NCBI RefSeq assembly: GCF_945859705.1
Contig: NC_079134.1
Span: 12,007,545 to 12,071,544 of the forward strand
DNA: 64,000 nt
Direction of reading: 5' to 3'
DNA from: Episyrphus balteatus
Lineage: Eukaryota > Arthropoda > Insecta > Diptera > Syrphidae
Both the position numbers and the translations under genes were made by a program. Each line of letters opens with the position of its first letter. Position 1 is the first letter of the stretch. Shown here in pieces: positions 12,000 through 25,489 of the stretch. Under the pieces are notes generated by a model. The model saw nothing but the letters and a program-made list of their open reading frames with translations, searched no databases and was not told where the DNA came from.

Positions 12000-12420
12000 A
12001 TTTCCATCAACTACTCGACGTGTACTCGTCGTGTTGTTGAGGACATACAAAAATGAAAAAAAAAAAAATTACGTTCTTATCCATGTCAAGCTGGAAGAGT
12101 GATTTCTTTTCATTTTCAGTACCTCCTCTTTTCTGGTCTTGCTGAAGTGCAGCCAGAGGAGAGGGTTGCAATTTATCTTCATCGCCGGTTGTCGTCAACT
12201 TCGTTCATCGGTCGTCAGTCGTTGGCTGCCGCAAAAATTATTATCAATGAAAATGCGGGTCGGTATACTAATACTCCTCGCTTGAACGCGAACCACAAGT
12301 CGTTTCGTTTCAACTCTCTCAAAACGTCGTCTCAACTCAACTGAAACCCTAGGCGAGATCATTGAGCTGACAGTTTGTCAGTCACTCAGCCAGTAGTGGA
12401 AATAATCGGCCAGCACTAGC
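12000..12420 (+). promoter_or_regulatory. Possible internal promoter region with Inr-like TCAGTC
   Basis: A less AT-rich island upstream of the visible Star exons. TCAGTC at 12215-12220 (A at 12217) fits the arthropod initiator, and CT-repeat (GAGA-type) tracts lie downstream at about 12722-12735. No DPE at the proper distance and no obvious TATA box. It could serve an alternative Star transcript starting at Met 17190; this is a weak inference. Confidence 0.2.
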
Positions 12421-15400
12421 AGCGATTACATTGTTGTTTTTTTTTTTTTTGTATTTATTTCGTACATTTGCGGGGGTGGCCGATTAAGGAACACACTCTG
12501 GTTTGTCTTCGTACTTGTGCCGCTTGTGGTGTGTTTTTTGTTCCCCCTCCTTCCAATAGTGTATATAATGTCAAAGCACAGCAGAGAGTTAAATTATACG
12601 ATTTAGTCTTATGAATCACATCCGGTGGTTGTGCAGCATAAATTTCGCCATCGTAATCATCATAATATTCATCGTCATCGCTATATTGCTATCGCACATT
12701 ATGGATGTTTGTATTATTAAGCTCTCTCTCTCCTTCTCACTCTGTCATTTGTCTTGTCAGTGATTTTTCAATTTCGCTTTTATTGATTTCAATTATAGAA
12801 TTTACAAGGAAACGATAGATGCATGGGAACATGGCCAAAACTAACAAATACTTGTGGCACATGTTTTCATGTCTTTATTATTGTTAGTGAGTGCTGTTAA
12901 TGACTGACCGGGGTTGACACTTTACTTGACAAGAACTTTTTTCGAATTCGAAAATACTGAAGAATTTCAGTTGAAGATTCTTCTTTATTCTTTGGGCATT
13001 GGTAAAATGTTGATTTTCATTTTCTGTTTTAATCTCATGTTTTTATTGTATATTTTTGTCATCAAATTTGCCTTTAATACTCTTCTTCGAAAATTACTTC
13101 ATTGTACTTCTTTTTTCGAAGATATGTCTTATTGTTACTCTATTTTTCTTAACATCATCCATTGTGACTTTTTTCCTGTCACAAAATTCAGAAATTTGTA
13201 TGAATTTACATATCTACTTAATTTTCGAAATTAATTTCGAATTGATTTTCGAAAAACTCGAAACAATAAACAGAATAAAGTGTCAATACTGTTTTCTTGA
13301 GTTTAACCAACTACTTTTGAGTGCGTTCAATGTCGTTTAACAATGACGGACATAGAAATATACACAAAAACCGTTGAAATAACTCCACAACCATCACTGT
13401 CAACTTTATAGTGTCTATTTCAAGGCTTTCATCTACAATTCTACCACCAACTACAATCAACAATCCGCCATATACATATGACATGTGTGTGGCAGATTTA
13501 GGCTAATGCGATTGTGAGAGGCTAATGACTCTTTGGCGTAGTGTGTCTCTCTATGATCAATGCACTGTCCATCAGTCAGCATTGACAAAGCGTTAAAACT
13601 ATCTTCCAGGTTTTTTTTTTTTCTTTTTGCACACCAGCAGCCATCTCACCCACCCAAACACCTTTTGTCATTGGCTCATCGAGAATCATTAGAAATATCT
13701 ATACCATTGTCGATATGTTGTTAACGACGACGATAGAATTTGCGGAAGTACTCAAAGGGTTTTGACCATTCTCAACTCAATCGATGTCTGCCTGGTTTAA
13801 TTGATGGTCGACACTGAAAGGAATAAGAAAAAATTCAAACGCATTAAGCGCAAGTAGTAACTGGAGAGTGTGTTTAGGTTTTTTTTAATTTTAAATGAGC
13901 TCATCTCAGTATCAGAATCTTTTTGAATCGATATTGTTGATTTGAAGTATTTAAGTTTCTAGGAAATAATAAATTTCTAATGGTCAATGGTAAATTACAA
14001 AAAATGAAGATGAACTTTATGGGTTGAAAGTCATTAAAATTCTATGTCAGTGGATGTAATTTTTGGTTTTGGCAACTTTCGTTGGAAATTAGAAATGAGG
14101 TTATATTTATTTCATGATGGGTGCATAGTTGTGGAAAGTTGAATTGGCAAGAATTCATAGGTCATTCTTGACTGACCTTTTCTGGTCTTCTTTTAGTTTT
14201 AACGGATTTAGTGAATAACAAGCATTTTAAAATTTTTTTTGCTATAAAAAGGCAAACTGACTCAATAAGTGAGTGTTGTCATTGTCAATAATTCTTTCCT
14301 TTTCATCTGATTTTTAGACAGTCGTTATTATTGACTTAAAAGGGTTTCACTATCAAAAAATGAAAACTAAAACTAGCAATAACATACTTACTTATAGAAA
14401 ATGCAAACAGACCTAAAAAACAACATTCATTTGCTGATATTAGCATCTTACCACAAATAAAGTTCTTATTACCTAGAGCAGTAGTTGTTCCCAATTCAGA
14501 AAGATGCAAGGCCCGAAAAGAAGATTTTACAATAACTAAAAAGAATAGACTTTTGTATCAAACATACTTTTAAACGATAACGAGAATGGATCGGAAAGTT
14601 GTTGAACACACAAGTACAATACAATTTTCAATATCAATAGAAAATTATTCAAAATTGTTGCTAATTCTGCATATAAATATCCTTCAGTGTACCAAATTTC
14701 ATGAGTTTTCGTCAAGAAATAGCCTTGCAATGATTTTAAGGCCAAAAAGGTCGAAAGGCAACGCTGTCCGGCGCATTGTCGTGTTGAAACAGATTTTTCC
14801 TTAGCAAATTTAACTGTTTTCTACACTGTCTGCCTCCAGCTTGTCGAGTAATAATACGTAACATCCTTTTGTTATTGTTTTTTTTTTCTTTTTGAAGAGA
14901 ATTGAAGAGATTAAGACAAATATCAAAAGCATTCTTCATCACTCTTTCAGCTGTGATAAAAGCAATGTATGTATTTCATTCGTCTGAATAAAAAAAGTGA
15001 GTACAGTTGAGAGATCTTACAAATCATTGAAAAGGTCCTTTTGTTCCAATCCAAAACTTACCGTACCTACTCTTTGTCAGTCAGTCTTTATATTCATGTC
15101 CGTAGTGGGCTGAAGGACCATCTTGTTGGTTGATATCCGGGATTGGCTCTGGTTAATTACCTTGCAAAACCTTAATCAACTAATTTTTGCAATAAAATCC
15201 AAAATATTGACCCTAAAATACATACAAAATCAAGGAAGGCCCTTCAAATATATTTTTGTAATTGTGTTTTAAATAATAAATTTTGTTTTTTAAACAGCAT
15301 GTTTATCACACATTTCTCGAGAAAAATTGGGCTCAAAGTCAAAAACTATCATGGTTAAGTAAAAACGGACAGCTTTAAAAATGAATTTCCGAACAACCAA

Positions 15401-17160
15401 ACAAATATATCAACAACACATTTACAAAGAATAACATTTCTTCTAAAAATAAAGACCTTTTACATAATTAAAGGCATACCAAAGTAAGTTTTTTCTTCAA
15501 TCATCGTTAAATAATAACAACTTTGCTGATAGAGGGTTGCTGTAGAGCAATTTTTTGACCAAGAAACACCCCTTAAGTTTTCCTTGCCGTTTTCCAGAAC
15601 GCCCTGTTTATTGCAAGTATTTTCAGTACTTTTGTATATTAAAATTCATACATATAACAGTTTTTCTGTTGATCCTAATATCCTTGGCTACGGAAATGTA
15701 ACTGATGCTTAAATCCGATTCTAATATATGTACATAATTTGTTGGCCATGGAACCAACATGACAAACTCACCCAAGTTTGAAGAAATGCAAATACTTGAT
15801 CAATATTATTGTTTTGTTCATAAGTACATTTCAAGTTCAAGTACATTTTTTCTATTTTTTAAAAATGTTAGAAAAAAAAGTTGCTAACTCAATGCATGTG
15901 TGAATGATCTGATGGAAACTCTGAATCAGATTCTTTAACGGTGGATTTTAAAACTAAGAAAATCCTAACTGCAGTTATATAGAACCTTATGCATAAATGG
16001 GACACTAGACCGAATAGGCGAACGACAATTTTCATTTTCATATCTAACAATTTTTGATTGAGCCCTCCCTTGATATTGAAAGATTTCAGTTTCTTAAGAG
16101 TCAATATCCAAAAAGCATGTATGTATACTATTGGCCTAATCCATATAGACAAAAATGACGAAAAATCGAAAAGAAATATTTTTGAAACCTTTAAGCTCAG
16201 AAAGAAGGTTTATGACTTGAATTATGTTAAATTTTACTAGCTTAAAGGTCGTGATACATAATTTTTGTCGACAATTAGTCATTAAGGGCTAAAATTACCA
16301 AAGACTATCCAACTATTTTTGACATGTTATGCAATTTTGACTTAACTAGTTTTTGCTGTTTGTAAAAAGTATGTTTTGTATAAAGACTGTTAAACGAAAC
16401 TGCACACCTAGTTTTGATAATAAGTGAAAGCTGATAATTATCTCTTTTGAAAACTCATTCCTCTATTCAGAAACTCTTTCAGTTATCCTATCTTATTCCT
16501 ACGATCTTTGTTGGAATTTTGATCTTATCTTCATGTAAAATTAAAAAAACAACTGAACAATACTCTTAACCCGAGTTCGAAAAAATTCAGTTACATGACC
16601 ACAAGCATTTTGAACTTTGTGTAAAAATTTGAACTTTGAAATGACTAACACCTCATTGTTTAAACTGAAAATAGCACAACAATGAATGGGAATAAATTAT
16701 TTAAATTATTATCTAATTGCTTAATACAATTATGAAGCAAGTACCAAACCTACTATCAGTTTAAACACATCAGCTGTCACCACCCATCAGTCCAAGTGTC
16801 TGTCCTCTTTGTTGTTTTTTTTTTTCCTTTTCCTCCCTCAAAAGAGAGCTCATTTTGGCCATTGTTCAATGGAGTCTAGTTTTTTCTTATCGTTTGCTCT
16901 GGGTCATTAAGATAAGCAGCAACATTTCGCTCAATTAAGTTCAACCTTTGTTTGCGCTCTACAACTTCAACACCTCCTTAATGACTATACAAAACAAAGA
17001 TTAAAACAAAAAACAAGACATCAAAGAAAAAATTCCGAAAAGTGTGAGAGATTTCGTCGCAAAAAAACTAAAACACAAACAACTGTATTTCTATTTAGAT
17101 TCTTATTTTTCTGTAAATGATTGTTATTTTAATTAATTTTTCCCTTCATTCTTTTTATAG
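12421..17160. other. Probable Star intron, no repeats or exons recognised
   Basis: The longest stretch in the left third without obvious transposons. Contains CT tracts, local islands (13450-13800) and scattered short open frames. The 3' end shows a normal polypyrimidine acceptor at 17160. Confidence 0.45.
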
Positions 17161-17588
17161 AAATCCGACATCAACAATTCCGCTTAAACATGTCCAGAGA
17201 TTATGAGCTCTTCGGTGTGGCACAAGATGATCCAACACTCATAGCATTCCTACGTGAGATTCACATGAAAAAGTATCCAATGCATTTCCTTAAAAACGCA
17301 CCAGCGGAGCATTTGAACTTCACCAACCAGCACGAACTGACGCCCGAGATGGCACATTATGTGGCCGATCTTGTTGGCGGCAAGCTAAACGGTGCAGCTA
17401 TACAATCGCTAACCGGTCAAGCGGGCAATCTTATGACAGCCCCATGGTTAGCGGAGACCCTCAATTGGGCGGGGGTGATTGTTGAACCAGAACCGCGAAG
17501 GTATTTCACGCTGCGGAAGCAGAATGTTCATCGAGCGAAAATGCAGGTGGTTCATGCGTGTGTATCACCGAATCAGCATCCAAAGGAG
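17161..17588 (+). CDS. S: Star exon (first visible coding exon)
   Basis: The acceptor is a T-rich tract ending ttttatag at 17160. The first two bases (aa) complete a codon begun upstream, so the incoming intron is phase 1. Nine in-frame codons (IRHQQFRLN) precede Met 17190, showing that this Met need not be the start. The exon ends CCA AAG GAG before GTAAAT at 17589, a phase-0 donor. It carries one N-glycosylation sequon (NFT, residues 43-45 from the Met), consistent with a lumenal domain. An alternative promoter could use Met 17190 to make a short form without the anchor, but nothing in the sequence proves this. Confidence 0.87.
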
Positions 17589-20500
17589 GTAAATATACAC
17601 ACACAAACACACTAAGACTCTCTTGAAACCAAAGAAAAATGAAAATATGTAAATTTGTTCATAAAATTTCAATTGGATTTGGATAAATTGCTACATTTTT
17701 ATATGGTCAATGCCGATTGCTGACTGTGAAGAAAGCAGTTAAGTTGTTTGTTACGGTTTAGGCATTCGAGTAAGGTTATTAGAGATATATTGTAAAACTG
17801 TACTTGGCATAGTTGCATGCATTTCTTGCATCTGGAAAAAAAAGAGATCTCAGATCCCTCCTGAATCGGAATCTGAACCTGAACCATTAGCCATCAAGAA
17901 AACTAGATCCACATAGTTTAAGTTTTAGATTAACACCCAATTACGTGATTATTTTGTATGAAGCTACGATGTAAGTCAAAGAGTCAGCAAAATTATGATA
18001 TGGATGGTTATTTCTATTATATTATATATTATTATAAATGAAAGTGGCAGAAAATCATAATTTAATAAGGTATATTTCTCACAGACTCAAATACTAGTAT
18101 TCTATAGAGTTTGATGAGGATGATTAAATCCTGTATACGTGACGTTATTACTCTTAAGATTTTTCTTGCTCAAGCTGTACTTAATAAACGGGGATAGTAA
18201 CTTAAACAAAATACCCCTTCTTATGGTCAGACCTCAGAAAAGTCATATAGCTAACAGTTTTCAATAAAATCTAAGAATTTAGATGGGCGTTACTCGAATC
18301 CAGAAATGTATTAAATTAAGGATAGTACTTTCCACCAGAGGTTCTGGGTTTAAATCCATTTTGAATTTTATTTCGGGGTACTGCCTCTTGCGAGAAATTG
18401 AGAAAACCTCCAAGAAACTCATTGTCATGAATGATTGCATCTTATTTTAAACTTTCGGACTCGGAGGAAAAGAATCGAAAATTTAGTTCAAGAATTTTTT
18501 TTTCAATTCGTTTTAAAATATTGTGTAAACTCTTCATTAATTTTGTTTTATTATTTGTTTGGTCTTAATAGAAAAAAATATTCCACATACGCCACAGTGA
18601 CACAGCGACTTTTGAAGCGTAGAGCAGCAGTCGGCTGCCTGATGTTTAGTCTTATAAAATTTTCAAAAAGTGACAATATAGACCTAATCTGTCTGTCGTA
18701 AAGCCGTGGTTCTAAGCATATGGACAGATTTCATTAATCTTTTCTTTAGTCTAAGGTCTTCAAATTGTGTTATTATGTATGAGATGTCCTTCTCTTTGAA
18801 TATTAAAGTTCAACAACTCTGCAGTTCATCAAAAAAAAAAAAAAACTGCATTTTAATTTCAAAATGCTCCCACTAGAGACTGCAAGACTTGTACATATCA
18901 TACATACAATTCAAAGATTTTTTTTCAAAAATACCAGCAATTTTTTCCTATCCCTCACACCCAAAATCTGCAACGGGCCTTAGAGCTAATTGGATTACAA
19001 AACTGGGTAAAAATCGGATTTAGAACTCATGTTCCTATGCCTCAGGAATTAAACTTAAAACAAAAACTTCGAGCTCTAAATCACATGCAACATTTTTTTC
19101 TTGTGAGCTTTTACAACCTAAGAAGACGGGTAAAAGTTAGAAAAATATTGACTTTGTATCAAAACTCACAAAAATAAAAGGCCAAAGTTGTAGTAAATTT
19201 TATGAAAATTTCAGCATTTATGCTATTGCATAAATGAAAGGACCGAACAAAAATATTGATTTTTTATTTTTGTACTGAGAATTTGATCAAATAAAAATAC
19301 AAAAAAAAAATGCGTCCTCAAAAAATTAATTCTGCGAAGTTATTCCTCCTCACAAAACATCGTTACTCCTTGCCTGAATGGATATTTGTATTTTGGATAC
19401 ATAAGCCAAAATCATCATTTTAGATCTTTGCCTTATAACATCAGGCCAACTATTAAAGTTTGATCTTATGTCCCTTATGCGGCCACAAAACCAAACCAAA
19501 GTGTTTGACCTTATGATTTATTTCACGAAGACCTTTGCTCAAGTATGTACATTACGTTCCAAACGTGTTTTGGCCAATTTCGGTTGAATTTCTTAAAATT
19601 ACACTTAAGCAATTCAGTACTCAGAGTTAATTATGTTTCATAGTTAATTTATTTTATTTTAATTAGTCCTACTTAACACTGTAAGATATAATATCTATAA
19701 TCTAGTGATAAATGCAGTACATGAGAACAAATATGGAACTTTATCGAACGTTTAAATTAGATTTACATTCATAGTTGCAATTATTACAAAAAATATTCAC
19801 AAAAAAATATCTGCAATGTTCCTGTACATGCCAAAAACCGAGCCAAAAAATACAATAATGAGGCGCTTAATCTCGTCATCAATGACTCTTCTGTTTTAAG
19901 TATTCCAATTTTTGTATGCCACTCTACAATTTTAAACAACAACTTTGCACTCTCGACATTTGGTCGTACTCTGTTATTTTAGAAGCAGCGAGAGTGCCAA
20001 AAATTGACGCTGGTCTAGATAGTATCCACCCTTTACTATATTGTGCACAGTTAATCTTTATTACTTGTCACAGAGAATAAGCGTAAGCAAAACTAACTTC
20101 AAAAGTTTGAAAATGTCTTAATCTGACACAATATACTGCCGAATATATTAAGAGCCGTTTGCTGAATCGAAACTTAAGCAATCATGTTCAACATAAGTCC
20201 TTATGTGACAGTTTACGCAGAAGAAAAAGTAGAGAATAAGAGTTTATGTTCAACATAAATTATTTTAGTATCGATTCAGAAAATGGCCGGAGTGACTTTA
20301 CATAAACTCATATTCCTCACCATTTTCATGATTTAATTTCAATTTTTGATTTTGCCATAAAATCATCCACTGACAGATAGACGAGCTTGGTCGACTTGAC
20401 TCTCGTCAGTTTGTCCTTTTTTAAGCTTCCATTGGTTAATAGATGAGTAATTATGATTACAAATTTAACTTAATTCATGTTTTTGGGTGTTCTCTAAAAT

Positions 20501-21836
20501 CTGTCGAAGTTCGAAGATTTTGTCGATTTTTATTTTCCTCGCCTAAAACTACACTGGGTGAGGTCCCACGCTTCTTATAGTAGATACAATTTTGTATTCG
20601 ATGTTAGAAAGACGTATACCACTATGTATGTAGGTGCAATTCAGAGTCTCCTTTCTGCCGAATTTCTATTCATTTTCCATTCGCATACATTTTAATGCTT
20701 AGGTGATTCAAAATACAAAAAAGTATTTCTCTTTTAAAACTTTTGGGTTGTATTATTAACTTACAACGTACTAGGTACTTGCCGCGCTGCAAAAAATGTC
20801 AAATGTGAACTCCAAGTACTTCGGCAACTTCATCCATGCAATACTTCTATATAAACTTTGTTCGGTCAGCTTCATGTCATTCTTGAACGTATCGAAAATA
20901 TACAACTAATACTGTTTTTCAACCAAATTACCCGCATTCTTTTCCTTCGGCGAAAATTGAATTCCATTGGCTTCACTATAAAACTCCTTTAACACTGACT
21001 CTCATGGTCTATCTACTCAGCCACATCCCATTACTTTCATATGCCGCTGAAACTTTAACTATTTCCACTTCCTACACAAAACTTTATCTTTTGAAATATC
21101 CAGCTAATTCATCTCCCAACTTTAAACTTTGGCTTCTCTGTTATTAAGTTAGTTAGAGTTTCCACCAAAATTTGAAACAAAATAACTTCAGCTGCCCTTT
21201 TTAGTGTTTCATATTGAATTTCCATATGGGAGGCAATAGCCTTTATGTTAAAATTCGTATACCTTTGGCTTCAGTTTAAAGTCTTATTTGAAAATAAAAC
21301 CAAAATACTTTTTCTTTTCATTATGATCTTATCGCATTTACAGTGAAAATAATAATTAAATCTTTTGTTTATTTTTGCAGGTAACTCTTCATGATGATGA
21401 AAATTCGGAGGTTCGAATAAATAGTCTGCTTGACGAGGAAACCTCTTGGTTTAATTCCCGCGTCAAATGTTTTCCACTCTATACAATTATGTTGGCGTGT
21501 AATCGTATTGACTATGATCTCTTAAGTCTTGGTGTGCATGGTCATGAATTGGAGGTAAATTTTTAATTATTTTATTTAAAAAAGAAAATTAATTTAACTT
21601 TGTTTTTCTTCTTTCAGGTTCTTCAAACAATTCCTTTCAACAAAGTCTATATTGATGTGATATCAATTCACTTGCCGGAGAATCATGAGAACGTTCGCGG
21701 TTACGTTCAATCAATCACAAAGTTCCTAATGGGAAAGTCATATAAGCTGCAAAAGAGTTTTGGTCATAATTATTTCTACCAAAAGCTCAATTCGAATCGA
21801 ACCCGCAAAAAAGACATTCTACTAAAAAAGCCTTAA
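17161..21836 (+). CDS. S: Star, C-terminal lumenal part (three exons; 5' coding exons outside window)
   Basis: Joined exons 17161-17588, 21381-21554 and 21618-21836 encode 272 residues ending in TAA; 263 follow the first in-frame Met at 17190. I recognise the product as Star. In Drosophila this is a type II membrane protein of the early secretory pathway that carries the EGFR ligand precursor Spitz from ER to Golgi, where Rhomboid cleaves it. Visible, numbered from that Met: QDDPTLIAFLREIHMKKYP (12-30), a FkbM/Methyltransf_21-like core with NLMTAPWLAETLNWAGVIVEPEP (80-102), HACVSP, and FPLYTIMLACNRIDYDLLSLGVHGHELE (164-191). The glycine-rich SAM motif and the acidic residue of the usual SLDVEG-type motif are not conserved, so the fold is probably non-catalytic. 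The frame stays open upstream of the Met to the acceptor, so translation normally enters from an upstream exon with the cytoplasmic tail and membrane anchor. Identity rests on recognition of the family, not a database search. Confidence 0.85.
17589..21380 (+). other. Star intron, phase 0
   Basis: Intron of 3,792 bp bounded by GTAAAT and tttttgcag. It holds a small diverged inverted repeat at about 20152-20290 and otherwise low-complexity AT-rich DNA. I see no coding exon in it. Confidence 0.8.
20152..20290. repeat. Small diverged inverted repeat (MITE-like) in Star intron
   Basis: gagccgtttgctgaatcga at the left is mirrored by tcgattcagaaaatggcc at the right. The motif gttcaacataa occurs twice inside and also (as complement) in the hairpin at 29984-30081, suggesting one family. 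Confidence 0.45.
21381..21554 (+). CDS. S: Star exon (second visible)
   Basis: The 58-codon exon starts directly after atttttgcag and ends GAG before GTAAAT. It reads VTLHDDENSEVRINSLLDEE and then the hydrophobic FPLYTIMLACNRIDYDLLSLGVHGHELE block, the second conserved segment of FkbM-like folds. Both flanking introns are phase 0. Where related methyltransferase-like proteins have an aspartate and glutamate (SLDVEG), this protein has SLGVHG. Confidence 0.88.
21555..21617 (+). other. Short Star intron, 63 bp, phase 0
   Basis: Bounded by GTAAAT and cttctttcag. The length is typical of short fly introns, and the reading frame is intact on both sides. Confidence 0.87.
21618..21836 (+). CDS. S: Star terminal exon
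   Basis: 72 codons plus TAA. It begins VLQTIPFNKVYIDVISIHLPENHENV, the last strand-helix part of the FkbM-like fold, continues with a conserved-looking ITKFLMGKSYKLQKSFGHNYFYQKL segment, and ends in a basic tail (NRTRKKDILLKKP). A second sequon (NRT) lies in the tail. The stop is followed by pyrimidine-rich and then AT-rich untranslated sequence. Confidence 0.87.
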   Translation, partial: VLQTIPFNKVYIDVISIHLPENHENVRGYVQSITKFLMGKSYKLQKSFGHNYFYQKLNSNRTRKKDILLKKP

Positions 21837-22925
21837 TTATTGTCCACATTGTTTGTGTCCAACTAAAAAAAACTAATTTATGTAACTCAGTTTTACTTGT
21901 CCTTAACTCTCTATATACGCTCTCTCTCCCTTTCAAAACAACAACAAAACATCACACAAAATATATACACTCAACAACAACTGAACGAAAAACTGAGAAA
22001 TAAATTCAATTATATTAAATTAAATTTAACAAAATTTAATTAAAACAAATATAAAATATCATTATTTAGCGAGAAAGTTAACAAGAAAAAAACCATAAAA
22101 TTTGTTAGAATATATAACTAGTATTTATATATTACACAAAACCACAAGTAAAATGGAGTAAAATATCGATATAAACTATTGTAAAAAATTAAATAAAAAA
22201 CAAAAATTATACATCACCCACATACAATTACATACATCACATACACAACCCCACACACTCGAAAAATAAAACGAGATAAATGTTTAAATTATGTTTTAAA
22301 TCTAATTTTCCCCATGTACAAAAAAACACACAACAACAACACAAAAAAAAAATACGAATTGTTTAGTTTTAGAACAAAAAGAAAAAAAAAATATATAATT
22401 GAAAAATGATTTTTCCTTCTAAATTCTTCAAAGTATAAAAATAATTATAAATTAGTTAACATTTAGTTTTTTATTTAATTATTAATTATATTTTTTTTTC
22501 ATCTGTGCGTTTCTTTTTTTCTATCTTCCATTTATGCTATTAAATTGCTATATATAAATATATATTTTTTGTATTAATTTAATTATACATACATAATATT
22601 AATTAATTATTATTATATTATTATAAAATATATAAAAAAACAAAAATAAAAAAACAGAACAAAGTTAAATTTTAAGCGTTACTTTCGTAAGTAAAAAAAT
22701 ATAAGATAAAAAATGAAAACAAATTTAAACTATTAATAATTATGTATAATTAATTATTATTATTTTTTTGTTTATTGAGAAAAGAAAACTGTCGTCATTT
22801 AAAAGAAAAAACAAAAAAAGTAAATTATATTGTTAAGTTCTTTTTCTCATTTTTTTTTCTGTTTTAATATTATAAATTATTTTTCTTTTTTTTTTTTAAG
22901 AATAAAAGTAATTCATTAATTGTCA
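21837..22925 (+). other. S: Probable Star 3' UTR with several AATAAA signals
   Basis: Downstream of the stop the sequence becomes extremely AT-rich with long A and T runs. AATAAA occurs near 21999, 22265, 22646 and 22901. Which is used cannot be decided here; the last (aagaataaaag) would give a UTR of about 1.1 kb. No recognised transposon interrupts this stretch, unlike the DNA on either side, which fits a retained UTR. Confidence 0.45.
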
Positions 22926-25489
22926 ACAATATAATTTAAATATGAGTTTATTTATTTAATTTCTTCTGCTTCGCTTGTTATTGAAAAAAAAGGTTTCCTT
23001 TGTTAAGTTTATATTCTGAAGACCAGTCGTAATTTTTTGCTTTTCTCGTGGAAAATTTTTCATTCTTTTAGTTCATGCATCAATGCACTCATACGAGTAC
23101 ATTATTATTTACTTTTTTGGAGTCATTTAAAAAATTCAAAACAAATATTTTGTTATCGGGGGAAAATAAGACTTGTATGCAATTTGTATTTCATTGATAT
23201 GTTAGGTTGAAATATAACATTCCAGGACTTTTGAGGTAGTTATTGTTACTTTTAAGGTATTTTCACGGTCTTAATTAATAACAACTTTGTTTGTTTTTAA
23301 TCATTTTTTTCAAATATTTATCGAAGAACGATAGCTTATCAATAACCATCGATGAGGTTTTTGTTGCAATATGTCTACCTACTGGTTTTGGTGGTAGCGT
23401 TTACCCTCAACTTACTTATTTTTAAACTCATCTCCTTATTCTTTGAGTGTTGAATTACAACGAGTGATTTTAATAGACTAATTAAATTCCGATTTAAGTT
23501 ATATTATCGCATGGGGTACTCAAAATCATGACCACCTCAATGCTTCTTAGACACAAAGCTGTTTGATAGATATTGCTAAAAATGCAACAAAATGGTTTAC
23601 CGCTATTTTATTTTATCAACCCTCTAGTGGACTATCCAAGTATTTTTCTTTCTTCAGAAACAATTTTCTACCAATACCCGCTCTGCCAGGAATTTTCATC
23701 GATTTACTTCGGTCGTACCGTTTATTACAAAGATTATTTTTTCAGTCGAACTTCATGAGGAGCTAAGAAGTTGATTTCTTACTACTATGTATAACTGTTT
23801 AAAAAAAGTATGTACAATTTATTTTGAGTCACTCGTAACAGATTCGTCAAATAATGTTTTGAATAAATTTGTTGTTTTTGTTCAATTTTGCACTAGGTAT
23901 ACTGCCCATAGTTTCGTAAAGGCCTTAACTAATTTTTTATAACTTCCGAGTTATGATGGAAAAAAAATGAATTCTTGTCCTTATGAATTGTAGCAAGGGT
24001 TTTTAAAATTTGTCAATTTCTAGCTAATTTGTGATATAGGCCCGTATGCATGAAAAATAGTAAATACTAGAAATATGAAATGCACAAAATGTTCATGCTT
24101 TTTTTCAAGGATAAGCATTTACTATTTTTTACGAAAAATTAATATGAAAAAAAATCAGAGGCAGGGCCCAAACTCAAAAAATTCCAAGATCGGAAACTTT
24201 GGAAATAAGACAGTATAGTTTCCAAAAAACTTTTATGCTTACATATGGAGGGCTAAGAGCTGAAGTGAACCAAGTCATAAAAAGTGAATTCGGAGATATG
24301 ACGAGTTAAAGTAAATACGCTACAATTGAATCTTATGGGAAAAATTTTTCTTGAACAATTGATAATTTGAAACGAAACACTTTTTTACCAAACTAATGAC
24401 AGATCTTAATAGCGCTAGTTTTGGTCCTAGATTTGAATTTTTTATTTTTTTTTTACTTGGTCCGTTACAGCTATAGGACCTCTAGCATATCAGTGAAAAA
24501 AGCTGATATATTTGCTTGTGTCAGTCTCCGGCCTGATACTGCTTGAAGTCCAAGTATTTCAAAAAATCGTTTATTGCATTTATTCTTGTCTGTTGTCTGG
24601 CGTTCTTGATCTCCATATAATATCCATGTAGCACTGTTTACTGGGCGAAAAATTCTTAGATTAATTTTTATCTTTCGGTAGGCCCTAAGTGATACATTAA
24701 CTGATCCAAAGATTATTCCTATTGAAGTTTTTGAAGGGCATAGTTCTTAGTAGTAAGTTGGTTGGTTTGGGATTTGATTTTATTTTTGATACATTTTTTT
24801 TTCTTGACGGTAATTAATAATAAAACTTTTTTGTTGAATATAAATTAAGGCGGGTATCATCAATTAAAGGTGCTAAATTCGCGTTGAGTGCGTTGAGCAC
24901 TAAGTGTACGCTAAGTCTACAAAACATTTTTCCGAAAACAAAAGGCATTAGTGACTAGAAGTGCCTGCGTTAAGATCTTGAAAAAAGTATTTTTTTAAAA
25001 ATAAAACTACTAAATGGCGTGTTTCAATGTTGAAGAATATATTCGTGGATTTAAAAAAAAGACACATTATACAATTATGGAAAAAAAATTAAAAGTTCAC
25101 TGAAATTCATAATCTCCCAGGTTAAATAAAGACCTGAAGTGATAGTGACACATAAAGAAACTAATTTGCCATTACATGCTCATTAATTAAGAATTCATTT
25201 TAATTTCTTCATTTCATAAGTTCCAGTTTTTTTTTTTTTTTTTCCTATAAATAATATGTTTGAATATTTTTTTCTTACATTTAAATAAATGCATTATATT
25301 TGGTATACGAAAAATTAAACCTTATTCAGGTAATAAGTATCATCTTTGAAATATTAAGCTACCAAAGCTATAAATAAGAGAATACACAGATTTTTCAAAT
25401 AATTAAAAAACAAACTAAACATCATAACTAAATATACAACTATACATTACACAATACTTACACATAAAACAAATAATTACACTGTGATA
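22926..25489. other. Intergenic DNA downstream of Star
   Basis: No gene recognised. A small inverted repeat built on gaaaaatagtaaatactag lies at about 24048-24140. Overlapping 60-67 codon frames at 23563-23766 look like chance. Confidence 0.4.

Noticed and set aside
18340..18362. B-box-like gggtttaaatcca in the Star intron
   Set aside because: No A box, anticodon arm or acceptor stem around it.
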